A DNA stretch of 64,000 nt. It comes from Archangium violaceum Cb vi76. GTDB taxonomy: Bacteria; Myxococcota; Myxococcia; Myxococcales; Myxococcaceae. Positions 18,711-27,355 of this stretch are shown piece after piece. The notes under the pieces are model-generated. The model had not been told where the DNA came from. It ran no database searches and saw only the letters and a list, made by a program, of their open reading frames with translations. The stretch lies in contig NZ_JPMI01000322.1 of the NCBI RefSeq assembly GCF_000733295.1, positions 35,146 through 99,145 of the forward strand, in the 5' to 3' direction. The first letter of the stretch is position 1; every line of letters begins with the position of its first letter. Made by a program: the position numbers and the translations under genes.

Positions 18711-19081
18711 AGATGTCTCCTGCTGGCGTACTTCGGCTGACCCAAAGGTAGGGAGCATTCCCAGGCGGAGGAATGGCTCGCGGGTCAGGGGGAGCGGGCG
18801 AGCGACGGGTCCGGATGGACCTGCGGAAAGCCCGCGCACAAGGCGTGGTGGGGGCGGGTGCAGGATGACCTGGAGGGTCGGATGGACCTCCCCGTAAATC
18901 CGGACAGGGCCGGATAGAATAAAAAGTCCTACTGGAATTCTACCCCCCCTCGTCTCGTGGAGACTTGTATCAGGGCGAGGGAGGTCTGGTGGGAAAGGGC
19001 AACCCTTCACGTGGGCCCATGGCTTGCACGACTTCGTGTCGAAGCAGACTCGACAGCAGTCCGGGGGAGAGCGAGACCACC
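18711..19081. other. Divergent intergenic region, 371 bp
   Basis: The region between the basic-tail gene (minus) and the terpene synthase (plus) holds an A+T-rich island near 18910-18945 ('AGAATAAAAAGTCC'), unusual for this GC level and a reasonable site for the terpene synthase promoter. No ORF with support and no repeat was seen. Confidence 0.4.
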
Positions 19082-20056
19082 ATGAGCGCCTTTCACCTGC
19101 CGCAACTGTTCTGCCCGATCACTCCCGAGTTGCACCCCCTCATGAGGGAAATCGAGGGCGATGCGCTGGAGCGCTGGTCGAAGTACCTGGGTGTGCACGC
19201 GAGGCACTCGGTGTTCCACAAGCTGCAGCGCAGCCACTTCCCCTTCCTGCTGGGCCGCTGCCACCCGGACGTGCCGCAGGAGAACCTGCGCGCGGCGCTG
19301 GACTTCCTCATCTGGAATTTCTCGTGGGATGACCAGGTGGACGTGGGCGAGGTGCCCGCCGAGTGGGTGCGCCAGCAGAGCGAGATGGCGCGGGCGGTGC
19401 TTGAGGGCGCCATTCCCTACCACGACGCTCCGCCGCTGCTGTGGCTGCTGGCGAGCATCCGCGAGCGCATCGCCGAGCGGATGCCGGCGCAGTGGATGAA
19501 GCGCTTCATCCATGCCTGCCAGTGCTACTTCGAGGGCACCATCTGGGAGGCGGAGGTGCGTGGCAACCGCGTCTGCCTGGACGTGGACACGTACATCCAG
19601 CTGCGCCGCCTGTCGGTGGGCACGTACATGGGCTTCACCCAGGTGGAGGCCATCGAGGGCTTCCTGCTGCCCGAGGAGGTGCTGGCGCACCCGGCCCTGC
19701 AAGCGCTGGTGGAGACGGCCACGGACGTCATCGCCTGGGCCAACGACTTGTTCTCGCTGGCGCAGGATCTCCAGGACGAGTTCCACCCCAACCTGGTGTT
19801 CTCCCTCCAGAAGGAGCGGGGGCTGGGGCTGCAGGAGGCCATCGACGTGGCGGTGGACATGCACGACACGGCGATGCGGCGCTTCCTGGAGCAGGAGAAG
19901 AGCCTGCCCTCGTTCGGCGAGCACGACGCGCACGTGGCGCGCTACGTCACGGGCATCCGCCGCTGGGTGCGCGCCAACGTGGACTGGTCCATCCAGACGG
20001 GCCGCTACCAGGAGGGCACGGGTGAGGCGGCCCCCCAGCGGGTGCGCGTGGCCTGA
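19082..20056 (+). CDS. Class I terpene synthase (sesquiterpene cyclase-like)
   Basis: The 324-residue protein has the single-domain bacterial class I fold. The aspartate-rich motif DDQVD lies at 83-87, the phosphate-sensing Arg in 'QLRRLSVGTYMGF' (about 173-185), the second metal motif NDLFSLAQD at 221-229, and the terminal GRY at 307-309. In the NDxxSxxxE consensus the last ligand is Asp (D229) rather than Glu. Such enzymes ionise farnesyl or geranyl diphosphate with three Mg ions and cyclise the cation. The product cannot be read from sequence, and no prenyltransferase, P450 or methyltransferase gene lies beside it. ATG 19082 chosen because the domain starts there. Confidence 0.9.
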   Translation: MSAFHLPQLFCPITPELHPLMREIEGDALERWSKYLGVHARHSVFHKLQRSHFPFLLGRCHPDVPQENLRAALDFLIWNFSWDDQVDVGEVPAEWVRQQSEMARAVLEGAIPYHDAPPLLWLLASIRERIAERMPAQWMKRFIHACQCYFEGTIWEAEVRGNRVCLDVDTYIQLRRLSVGTYMGFTQVEAIEGFLLPEEVLAHPALQALVETATDVIAWANDLFSLAQDLQDEFHPNLVFSLQKERGLGLQEAIDVAVDMHDTAMRRFLEQEKSLPSFGEHDAHVARYVTGIRRWVRANVDWSIQTGRYQEGTGEAAPQRVRVA

Positions 20057-20065
20057 GAGGCCCTG

Positions 20066-20090
20066 GGCGCGAGGCCGGGGCCCTCGCGCC
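20066..20090. terminator. Bidirectional hairpin
   Basis: GGCGCGAGG and CCTCGCGCC form a 9-bp perfect GC-rich stem with a 7-base loop just after the terpene synthase stop, touching the stop of the convergent DUF2378 gene. There is no T-run. Confidence 0.55.
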
Positions 20091-20698
20091 TACTCCCAGG
20101 AGAACTCCACCGCGAAGTCGGTGAGGGTGCTCTGCCGCACGGTGACGCGCGTGCCCTTGAGCTGGGCGGCGTTGAGGATCTGCATCAACGAGCCGGCGAA
20201 GTAGGCCCCGGGGATGGCATTGACGTAGTCGATCCGCCCGCTCTTGGGGCCGCTCCACGTCAGCGAGCAGGAGCCGTGGTCCCACGCCGTCTTGTAGGCC
20301 GAGGGCATGCTCTCGACGAGCCGCTTGGGCTCCTTGCCCACCAGCGACAGCAACATCTTCCCGGTGGTGGACTCGAGGAAGCGCGGCGCGACGCGCATGC
20401 CCAGGTGCTGCATCGCCCCGTCGAAGCCGCCGTGCTTGTCGCTCAGCTCGCGCGCGGCGGCGTACGTCAGCTTGAGGAAGGTGCCGACGGGGTAGGAGAA
20501 GAAGGCGGTGAAGTTGGCGCTTCCCGCCGCCTCCACACAGCGCTTGAGCGACTCCGCGCTCCCCTCGCTCCGTACCAGCTCCAGCGCCGAGCCGAAGAGG
20601 AATCCACGCGTGGTGTCCTTGGGCCCCAACACGGCCAGCCGCTGCTCCAACTGCTGTTGCGTTGCTGCGGATCCCTGCGACGACTGCGCCATGCTCAT
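20090..20698 (-). CDS. DUF2378 (TIGR02265) family protein
   Basis: The 202-residue product matches the DUF2378 family, largely restricted to myxobacteria: start 'KDTTRGFLFGSALELV', middle 'FFSYPVGTFLKLTYAAARELSDKHGGFDGAMQHLG', 'FLESTTGKMLL' and the C-terminal 'YVNAIPGAYFAGSLMQILNAA'. Genomes of this group carry many copies. No function is established; the fold resembles haem-NO-binding-like helical proteins, which is weak evidence. The ATG at 20698 or 20692 could serve as start. Confidence 0.85.
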   Translation of the reverse strand: MSMAQSSQGSAATQQQLEQRLAVLGPKDTTRGFLFGSALELVRSEGSAESLKRCVEAAGSANFTAFFSYPVGTFLKLTYAAARELSDKHGGFDGAMQHLGMRVAPRFLESTTGKMLLSLVGKEPKRLVESMPSAYKTAWDHGSCSLTWSGPKSGRIDYVNAIPGAYFAGSLMQILNAAQLKGTRVTVRQSTLTDFAVEFSWE

Positions 20699-20753
20699 GC
20701 GTGTGACCCCCGGGAGGTGACGTCTACTCTACGACGGTTCCCGGGGGTCTGTT

Positions 20754-21449
20754 CTAGAGGTCCAAGAATTCGAGCAGTGCCCCGAGTTCCTGGTCGGACA
20801 ATGCTTCCTGGCTGTAGGGCGGCATATTTCCACCCACGCCGAAGAAGCGGCCGTGCCGCACCTTCTCGATGAAGACAATCCGGGGAGGAATTCCGGGAAA
20901 GAGCGTGCCGTAGTCATTGGCCACGTCGGGGAGGATGGAGGCGAGCTCCGTGAGGCGGCCCTTTCCGGTGTGGGGCTCGCCGTGGCAGTCCTGGCACGCG
21001 GCCTGGTACACGCGCGCGCCCTCGCTGGCGCTGCCCCGGGGCACGTCGGCGATGTCCTTGACGAGCGTGAAGGGCTGCGCCGGTGCCTGGGCGTCCGGGC
21101 TGATGCTCACGAGGTACTCGTAGAGGGCGCGGCTCTTCGGGTCCTCGGGCGTGAGCGGGGTGACGCCGCGCATGAAGGCCGTGTAGCAGAAGTTCACCGC
21201 GTCCAGCAGGCGTGTCTCGTAGCCGCCGAACCAGTGGGGACGGGACGCCACGTTGTACAGCGAGAGGCCCGCGTACACCTTGTCCGCGGGCGGCGTGGCC
21301 GTGGTGGCGTGGCACGTGGCGCACGAGAAGCTGTTGTACTGGCTCTCCGACAGCGACGCGTCACGGAACAGCTCCTCGCCGTACTCCGCCGCGGGCCGGG
21401 GGCCACAGCCGGCCGCGAGCAGCACCACTCCCAATCCCAGCCACCTCAT
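20754..21449 (-). CDS. Dihaem cytochrome c lipoprotein
   Basis: A 231-residue lipoprotein (Cys15 in AAGC) with two haem-binding motifs: CATCH (about 43-47) and CQDCH (about 152-156), with plausible distal ligands (conserved Met in 'GNMPPYSQEAL' near the C-terminus). The tandem single-haem cytochrome c layout fits an electron carrier on the periplasmic or outer-surface side. It is the last gene of the 20.7-24.7 kb operon and overlaps the YVTN gene by four bases (ATGA), which points to coupled expression. Confidence 0.85.
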   Translation of the reverse strand: MRWLGLGVVLLAAGCGPRPAAEYGEELFRDASLSESQYNSFSCATCHATTATPPADKVYAGLSLYNVASRPHWFGGYETRLLDAVNFCYTAFMRGVTPLTPEDPKSRALYEYLVSISPDAQAPAQPFTLVKDIADVPRGSASEGARVYQAACQDCHGEPHTGKGRLTELASILPDVANDYGTLFPGIPPRIVFIEKVRHGRFFGVGGNMPPYSQEALSDQELGALLEFLDL

Positions 21450-22675
21450 GGCTTCCTCCGCAGGACGCCCACCGAGTCCGGATAGATGCCCACCTGCACC
21501 GTCTTCACCACCGTGCCCACCTCGCCGGCCTGGAGATCCAACACGTGCAGCGTGCCGGGGCCCCGGTGGTCGCCCTCACACACCGCCAGTGCATGCCGGC
21601 CATCCGGTGTGAGCTCCACCTGGTGCACGTTGAGGCAGCCCGCGTCCGACAGGTGGATTTCTCCCTGGATGGTGGACGTGGCCGTGTCGATGACGGCCAC
21701 GGCGTCCACCGCCTGGTAGGGCAGGTAGAGCGTCTTGCCGTCCGGGGTGACGACGCCGAACATGGGCGCGCCGCGCAGGCCATAGATGGAGCGCTCGGGC
21801 CGCACCGTGAGCGACTCGGGGTCCAGGTAGTGCACGATGCGGCTCTTGAGCGAGCTCACCCACAGCGTGCCATCCGTGGGCGACAGCGTGAGGGCGTACG
21901 GCTCGTGCCTCGGCGCCAGGACGGTGCCCGCGTTGGGCATCTTCACCGGGGTGACGGTGGGCGTCGGCGTGTCGAGCCGCACCACCGCCACCTCGTCCGA
22001 GATGCAGGCGGCATAGGCCCGCTTCTCGTCGGGGGACAGGCGCACCGCGTGCGGCGCCGGGCACAGGGACACCATCGCCTTGCGCGTCATCGTGTCCGCG
22101 TCGATGACGGCCAGGCGCGCGTTCATCTTGCTCGCGTCGGTGACGCCGCTGTTCGCCGCCTCCTGGATCTTCAGGATGTCGAAGTGCGTCTGGTAGAGCG
22201 TGCGGCCATCCGCGCTGAGGATGAGGTCCCCGGGGTTGCGGTCCACGCGCGTCGAGCCCACCAGCCGGTTGTCCTTCGCATCCAGCTTGAGGGCGTAGCC
22301 GTCCGCGGTGCCACTGCCGTGGTTGCCGTGCGGGCCCGAGCCGGCACCGGGCACGAAGTAGGAGAGGCCCACGTAGTAGTAGTCCCCGCGCGGGGAGAAG
22401 GCGGCGTGGTGCGGCCCCTCCAGCTCCACGGGGTTGAGCCCCACGGGGAGGCGGGCCAGCTCGCCCCAGCCCGGCGAGAGCATGCTGTCCAGGTCCAGCA
22501 GGCTCACGGTGTCATCGAGGCTGTTGGTGACGATGATGCGCCCGCCACCGAGCGCGGGCAGCTCCGGCCCGGTGGGCCAGGCCGTGTCATGGGCGAAGTC
22601 GAGCTCCGTCGGTTCCGTACCGGTGCAGGCCCCGAGCGCCAGCGGGGCGAGCAGCGCGAGCAGGCGCCGCCTCAC
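21446..22675 (-). CDS. YVTN/40-residue-repeat beta-propeller lipoprotein
   Basis: The 409-residue product has a lipoprotein signal (Cys17, LGAC) and a seven-bladed-type propeller: repeated 'ILSADGRTLYQTHF', 'RLSPDEKRAYAACISDEVAVVRLDT', 'TLSPTDGTLWVSS', 'VVTPDGKTLYLPYQAVDAVAVID' and 'ELTPDGRHALAVC'. Such YncE-like propellers often pair with cytochromes or metal centres. The chain overlaps its neighbours by four bases on both sides. Function is unknown; redox or binding scaffold is an inference from context. Confidence 0.85.
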   Translation of the reverse strand: MRRRLLALLAPLALGACTGTEPTELDFAHDTAWPTGPELPALGGGRIIVTNSLDDTVSLLDLDSMLSPGWGELARLPVGLNPVELEGPHHAAFSPRGDYYYVGLSYFVPGAGSGPHGNHGSGTADGYALKLDAKDNRLVGSTRVDRNPGDLILSADGRTLYQTHFDILKIQEAANSGVTDASKMNARLAVIDADTMTRKAMVSLCPAPHAVRLSPDEKRAYAACISDEVAVVRLDTPTPTVTPVKMPNAGTVLAPRHEPYALTLSPTDGTLWVSSLKSRIVHYLDPESLTVRPERSIYGLRGAPMFGVVTPDGKTLYLPYQAVDAVAVIDTATSTIQGEIHLSDAGCLNVHQVELTPDGRHALAVCEGDHRGPGTLHVLDLQAGEVGTVVKTVQVGIYPDSVGVLRRKP

Positions 22676-23292
22676 TGCGCGCTCCGGCGGAAGGTGCGCG
22701 GCTCGGCGAGGCGGAAGGGGCCCTCGGTGACGCGGTTCTGCACGAGGTAGGCGCTCATCACCTGCACGGTGAGGTCCTTGCCCGTGTGCTTGCCCAGCTC
22801 GGCCCAGGAGGTGTCATCCATCTGCCAGGACAGCTCCGAGGTCAGTACCTGGACCACCGGGCACTCGCCGCCGGCGGAGATCTCCACCCAGTAGAGGTCT
22901 CCCGTGTACGGAGGCAGGTGCGCGTGGGCGGTGGGGAGGATGAGCTCTCCCAACCAGGCGCCGAAGGAGCGCGAGGGACGGGGCGCCGCCTTCAGCGCGA
23001 GCATGCCCTCGGCCGGGCGCTGCAACGAGGCGCTCAGGGGCGAGGTCCACTCCCAGGTGGGCGGGGTGGCGTTGGCCGGGTACACCTCGCCCACGGAGGG
23101 GGAGACGAGGTCGACGGCGCGGGAGGAGTCGATGGGCCGCGGCTTCACGTCCACCAGGGCGCGCCAGGCCTCGTCGGTGGACCTGCCGGCGTAGAGGGGC
23201 TCTCCGCAATCCACGGGGGTGTTTGGCTCGCAGGCGGAAGTGGCCAGGGCCAGGGTGGCCACGCAGACGGTGCTCAGGTGTTTCACGTTCAT
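22672..23292 (-). CDS. Lipoprotein of the propeller-cytochrome operon
   Basis: The 206-residue product carries a lipoprotein signal (Cys21, TSAC) and a beta-rich domain with 'PTWEWTSPLSASLQ', an 'HAHLPPYTGDLYWVEIS' stretch and two further Cys (29 and about 147). The His-rich 'AHAHLPPY' could bind metal, but no family is recognised. It starts three bases after the upstream stop and overlaps the YVTN gene by four bases, so it is a fixed member of the four-gene unit. Confidence 0.7.
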   Translation of the reverse strand: MNVKHLSTVCVATLALATSACEPNTPVDCGEPLYAGRSTDEAWRALVDVKPRPIDSSRAVDLVSPSVGEVYPANATPPTWEWTSPLSASLQRPAEGMLALKAAPRPSRSFGAWLGELILPTAHAHLPPYTGDLYWVEISAGGECPVVQVLTSELSWQMDDTSWAELGKHTGKDLTVQVMSAYLVQNRVTEGPFRLAEPRTFRRSAQ

Positions 23293-23295
23293 GGC

Positions 23296-24678
23296 TCAGT
23301 TCTCCGGGTTGCGCCGCCGCGTGCGGCGGAGGGTCGACAGCACGAGCAGACAGGCCGCGGGCACGAGGCCACTGGCGGACGAGCATCCCTTCTTGGGCGG
23401 AGGCTGGGGCTCCTCCGGTCTGGGATTGGTGGTGCCGGCATCCGGGATGTTCGTGCCCGCGTCGTCGCCGCCGGGTGAGCCCCCATCCGGCGGAGTCCCG
23501 GCATCCGGCGTCTCCTCGGGTGGCAGGTACGGGTCGGCCTCGATGGTGGGGGCGAACTGGGGCCAATAGGGCCGGCAGATGTCATGTGTCGGGGTGCCCG
23601 CGGGGCACGCCGGGGGTTGGGTGTCGGGCAGGTTGAAGAGGGCCGTGTACGTCTGGCCCTCGTCGGTGGTGGTGGCCAGGGCCCAGTCGTGCAGGCGCGA
23701 GGCGCCGCAGACGTAGAGGACGTCCCCTTCGCGCTGCGCGCAGGCATTGCCGTCGGGCAGGGGGAGCTGGGTGGCGCGGCTCTCCCCGGCGCGGACGCGG
23801 AAGAGACGCGTGTGCGTGGCGGCCCAGAGCGTGTTGCCATCGGCGGAGACCTCGATGCCGATGAGGTACTCGCCGAGACCGTCGTGCTCCTCGCCCTCCG
23901 GGTGGACCACGGAGGTGAAGGTGCGGCCACCGTCCTTGCTCTCCATCACGTAGGTCCAACCCTGCCAGGAGACGCGCACCCAGAGCCGGTCCGGGTCGGT
24001 GTCGGACACCTTCAGGACGAACAGATCGTAGGGGTACGGGGGTCCCACGAACTCCTTGAAGGGTTGCTCCGTCCAGGTGGAGCCCTCGTCATCGCTGCGG
24101 TAGAGGCTCAGGCGGGTGGTGGTGCCGCCGGAGACGTAGATGCGTCGCGAGTCCGAGGGCGCCACCTTCACGGCGGTGAAGACGAGGGTGTCGCTCTGCA
24201 TGACGGGGGTGAACGTCTGGCCGCCATCGTCGCTGCGGTAGACGCCGTTGCGCGAGGTGCTGCGGCTCGTCGTCACCCACAGGCGCGAGGGATTGGACGC
24301 GGGCGATGCGAGCCCGATGGGCCATAGCCCCTGGGACTTGAAGTAGTCATGCACCGTCCAGGTGCAGCCGCCGTCGGTCGAGCGGATGAGCGAGGCGCCG
24401 GTGGCGGCGAGCAGGGTGCCATCGGGCTGCCAGAGGAAGGTCTCCGGGCGCCAGCCGCCGTAGTTCATGGCCTCGGGGCAGATCCAATTCCAGGTCTTTC
24501 CCGTGTCGCGAGAGATGAGAGCGCCGAAGGTGGCGCCGAGGAACATGTCCTCGGGGTGGCCGCGGCGGATGGTGACACTGGTGGTGTCCGGGTAGCCCAG
24601 GTGCGCCAGGGCGGGAGGGGTGTACAGCGCGAGCGGTGCCAGCAGCAGCGCGCGGCGGAGCGAGGAGAGGAGATTCAA
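23296..24678 (-). CDS. BNR/Asp-box propeller protein with MYXO-CTERM-like tail
   Basis: The 460-residue product starts at a TTG (24678) with GGAGGG six bases upstream, directly before a signal peptide ending 'PALA'. A longer frame runs to 25758 but overlaps the divergent gene and lacks family support. The mature part carries repeated Asp-box units (STDGGCTW, SDDGGQTF, SDDEGSTW, SKDGGRTF, TDEGQTY), as in sialidase/photosystem-assembly propellers. It ends in a Pro-rich linker, a Gly-Cys-Ser motif, a hydrophobic helix and a basic 'RRTRRR' end, the plan of MYXO-CTERM sorting signals. It probably lands on the outer surface. First gene of the operon. Confidence 0.8.
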   Translation of the reverse strand: MNLLSSLRRALLLAPLALYTPPALAHLGYPDTTSVTIRRGHPEDMFLGATFGALISRDTGKTWNWICPEAMNYGGWRPETFLWQPDGTLLAATGASLIRSTDGGCTWTVHDYFKSQGLWPIGLASPASNPSRLWVTTSRSTSRNGVYRSDDGGQTFTPVMQSDTLVFTAVKVAPSDSRRIYVSGGTTTRLSLYRSDDEGSTWTEQPFKEFVGPPYPYDLFVLKVSDTDPDRLWVRVSWQGWTYVMESKDGGRTFTSVVHPEGEEHDGLGEYLIGIEVSADGNTLWAATHTRLFRVRAGESRATQLPLPDGNACAQREGDVLYVCGASRLHDWALATTTDEGQTYTALFNLPDTQPPACPAGTPTHDICRPYWPQFAPTIEADPYLPPEETPDAGTPPDGGSPGGDDAGTNIPDAGTTNPRPEEPQPPPKKGCSSASGLVPAACLLVLSTLRRTRRRNPEN

Positions 24679-24867
24679 GGGAGGCCCTCCAGAGACGGAA
24701 CCCGCACGATAAATGGCTGGGGTGGAAGGGTATACCGGTGCCCGGTGAGAGGGGACCGATATGTGTCTGGTGGCCCGCTCGTTCACCGGGCGTGCGCGCG
24801 GGTGGGAGCGAGGCCCTCGAGGGGCGCGGTATCGTGGGCGCACCGAGCCATGAAAGGAAACGCCGAC

Positions 24868-26433
24868 ATGAAATGGACGCGTCGTGCCTGTGCGGTCCTG
24901 GCCCTTGGAGTCCTGCCGTTGTCCGCCTGCGATCGCGAGCCGCCGGAGCCGCCGGTCACCAACGATGTGGAGGGAGATTGGGTGGACACGGGCCGCTACG
25001 CGGCGTGCACGGTGCGCAACACCACGGAGTTCGCCTGCGGAGACCTGGAGGGCTTCGATGTCTCCCGATGTGACGCGGGCTCGCTGGCCGGCATTCCGGG
25101 GGATGGCATCTACACGATGCTGTACCGGCTGGACGCGGAGTCCCCGGGCATCGGGGCGGGTTCCTTCCGCGTGTCGGCGGATGGGAGCGAGGACTCGTTC
25201 CGGGGAGCGGCGCCGACGCAGCGGCAGGTGGACGCGGACACCTTCTTCCTGTCGAGCACGCGCGCGCAGTCGTCCTCGGTCTCTTTGCGCAACTCGGTGG
25301 TGGGGTGCCGGGCCGAGGGCAAGCGGCTGTACGGCTGCTACGTCAACTGCCGCAACGGGAAGCGGACCAGCGCGGGCACCTTCGTGGCGGAGCGCTGGGA
25401 GCAGCGCGCGGGCGAGGCGGAGGCCTCGGGGTTGAGGCGGGTCTCCGAGTCGTTCGTGGAGGGGGGCATGCCGGTGGACATCTACGTGACCCAGGGCCAT
25501 GCGTACGTGGTGTCGGTGCCGGATGGAGTCGAGCGGGGAGGGCTCACGGTCTTCGATGTGAGCAACCCGGAGGCGCCGGTGTTCAAGACGTGGTTCAGCC
25601 TGCCCAACGACAACTATTGGAACGGGGTGTGGGCGAAGGGGAACGCGCTGTACGTGGCGAGCGCGGACTCGGGGGTGGTGGTGTTCGACATCACGAACCC
25701 GGCGAGTCCACAACTGGTGAAGAGCGTGTCGTCGGGACAGGGGCTGCTCAACGTGCACACGGTGTTCGTGGAGGGGGAGCGGCTGTACGCGATGTCACCG
25801 AGCCCGTCGCCGCGGACGTTCATCTACGACATCCAGAATCCCCTGGAGCCGAGGCGGCTGGGCGATTACGCGGAGGTGGGAGCGGGGACGGATCCGACGG
25901 TGGGCTATCCGCACGACGCGCTGGCCTTCGAGGGGATGCTGTACATCAACCACTGGTCGGGAGGGTACGTGATGGTGGACGTGAGCGACCCGGCGAATCC
26001 GAGGAAGGTGGGGGCGTACAAGTACCCGTACGCGACGAGTCACGCGAACGCGGTGGGGAAGTTCGGGGACAGGCGCATCGCGTTCGAGGGAGGGGAGAAC
26101 TGGGGCGCGCACCTGCGGGTGCTGGACGTGACGGATCCGGCGCAACCGAAGCGGTTGGGCGAGTACAAGCTGGAGGAGAACGCCTCCATCCACAACATGG
26201 TGCTGAAGGGGGAGCGGCTCTACATCGCGTACTACCACCATGGAGTGAGGGTGCTGGACGTCTCGGTGCCGGAGAGCCCGAGGGAAGTGGCGCACTACAA
26301 CACGTTCCGCGAGACGGACCCGGGCCGAGGGGAGAGCTTCTACGAGGGAGCGATCGGCATGCGTGTGCCAGGAGACGGGTACGTGTACGTCATCGACACC
26401 TCGAGGGGGCTGCTCATCTTCCCGGAGCTCTGA
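24868..26433 (+). CDS. LVIVD-repeat lipoprotein
   Basis: The 521-residue product starts at the ATG at 24868, whose signal peptide ends in LSAC with the acylated Cys at about residue 20. The first 180 residues are a Cys-containing beta domain; the rest is a propeller of LVIVD repeats ('GGLTVFDVSNPEAPVF', 'SGVVVFDITNPASPQL', 'GGYVMVDVSDPANPRKVG', 'HLRVLDVTDPAQPKRLG', 'HGVRVLDVSVPESPREV'), typical of surface-associated choice-of-anchor proteins. It is divergent from the four-gene operon and may share its regulation, though no common operator was found. Confidence 0.85.
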   Translation: MKWTRRACAVLALGVLPLSACDREPPEPPVTNDVEGDWVDTGRYAACTVRNTTEFACGDLEGFDVSRCDAGSLAGIPGDGIYTMLYRLDAESPGIGAGSFRVSADGSEDSFRGAAPTQRQVDADTFFLSSTRAQSSSVSLRNSVVGCRAEGKRLYGCYVNCRNGKRTSAGTFVAERWEQRAGEAEASGLRRVSESFVEGGMPVDIYVTQGHAYVVSVPDGVERGGLTVFDVSNPEAPVFKTWFSLPNDNYWNGVWAKGNALYVASADSGVVVFDITNPASPQLVKSVSSGQGLLNVHTVFVEGERLYAMSPSPSPRTFIYDIQNPLEPRRLGDYAEVGAGTDPTVGYPHDALAFEGMLYINHWSGGYVMVDVSDPANPRKVGAYKYPYATSHANAVGKFGDRRIAFEGGENWGAHLRVLDVTDPAQPKRLGEYKLEENASIHNMVLKGERLYIAYYHHGVRVLDVSVPESPREVAHYNTFRETDPGRGESFYEGAIGMRVPGDGYVYVIDTSRGLLIFPEL

Positions 26434-26445
26434 GCACCCAAACAA

Positions 26446-26481
26446 CCCCTCTCCCCCCGGGAGAGGGACGGGGTGAGGGTG
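26446..26481 (+). repeat. Dispersed hairpin repeat, copy 1
   Basis: The motif CCCTCTCCCCCCGGGAGAGG followed by GACGGGGTGAGGG forms a stem and is repeated at several gene ends in the window. It lies directly downstream of the LVIVD gene and may terminate it. Confidence 0.75.
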
Positions 26482-26504
26482 CCTGTCACGGGGGCTGCAT
26501 CTCG

Positions 26505-26539
26505 CCCCTCTCCCTCTGGGAGAGGGACGGGGTGAGGGT
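26505..26539 (+). repeat. Dispersed hairpin repeat, copy 2
   Basis: A second copy of the same motif (CTCCCTCTGGGAGAGG, GACGGGGTGAGGG) in the same orientation, 59 bases after copy 1. It sits before the end of the convergent ATPase-TOPRIM module. Confidence 0.75.
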
Positions 26540-26556
26540 TATGGAGCACCCCGCTG

Positions 26557-27354
26557 TCAGTCCTGCGTCAGCGGTCTGGGAGGAACACCGCTCAAGCGTG
26601 GAACCAGCGATTCCGCGGTCTTGTCGAGGAACGTGGTCAATCCACTGAGCGTGCCGCGAGCGTGCAAAAGGACGAGGGGCGCCTCGGTCCAGCACCGAAC
26701 TTCTCGCTCGTGCTCGCTGGCAGTGAGGACATCGAGCACGCGCTTGGGGCTCCGTTTGGCATGCTCCTTCTTCGCATCGAGCCTGTGTGCTTCCTCGCAG
26801 GGGTTGAACCCAAGTTCCTGGCGCATGTCGGCGAGGGCGGCCCGTTCAGCCTCCGATTGGGGTTCGAATCCAGCGAGCACCCAGGCCTCACGCATCGGGT
26901 CGGGACAGCCGAGGACGATTTCGAATGAGACAAGGGGCCGGGCCTCGGCGCTGGCCTGGTCCAGACCCGTGCGTCTGGCCGCTCCCTGGTCATCCATGTC
27001 CCACACGAGGATGACCGCGTCGATCGCCGTGCCACTCAGTGCGAGTTCGCGGGCCACGAGGAAAGCAGTGCGTCCCATGAGGGCACCGGCTTCTCCCGGA
27101 TGCCCCGCGAAGTGTCCCTGGGGCACACGGAGCTTGAGACGGTTCGCATAGGTCGCCAGCTTGTGGAGGTCGAAATAGCCTCTGCCCTCTCCGTCGGGTA
27201 CCCAATCGCGGAATCCCTTCCGGGCATCTTCGGAAGGGCCCTCGAGCAGTTCCCGGACCCAATCGGGACCTTGCTTCCGGAGGACACGATCGACCAGCCC
27301 CTGGATGGTCTCGAAGTCGGCGGGGGACTCACAGAAGACGAGGAGCCTCGCCAT
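26557..27354 (-). CDS. TOPRIM-like putative nuclease (DUF4276-like), module 1
   Basis: The 265-residue product starts with a strand ending in Glu9 ('VFCESPADFETI'), the TOPRIM position, followed later by 'VILVWDMDDQG' (D119-D121/122), a DxD-type metal motif, and 'REAWVLAG' (156-163), matching the 'EAW' block of DUF4276-type proteins. The Glu/DxD pair is expected to bind Mg for nucleic-acid cleavage. It starts one base after the ATPase stop, so the two are an operon. Whether it cuts DNA or RNA is unknown. Homology rests on motifs, so the family name is provisional. Confidence 0.65.
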   Translation of the reverse strand: MARLLVFCESPADFETIQGLVDRVLRKQGPDWVRELLEGPSEDARKGFRDWVPDGEGRGYFDLHKLATYANRLKLRVPQGHFAGHPGEAGALMGRTAFLVARELALSGTAIDAVILVWDMDDQGAARRTGLDQASAEARPLVSFEIVLGCPDPMREAWVLAGFEPQSEAERAALADMRQELGFNPCEEAHRLDAKKEHAKRSPKRVLDVLTASEHEREVRCWTEAPLVLLHARGTLSGLTTFLDKTAESLVPRLSGVPPRPLTQD

Positions 27355-27355
27355 T

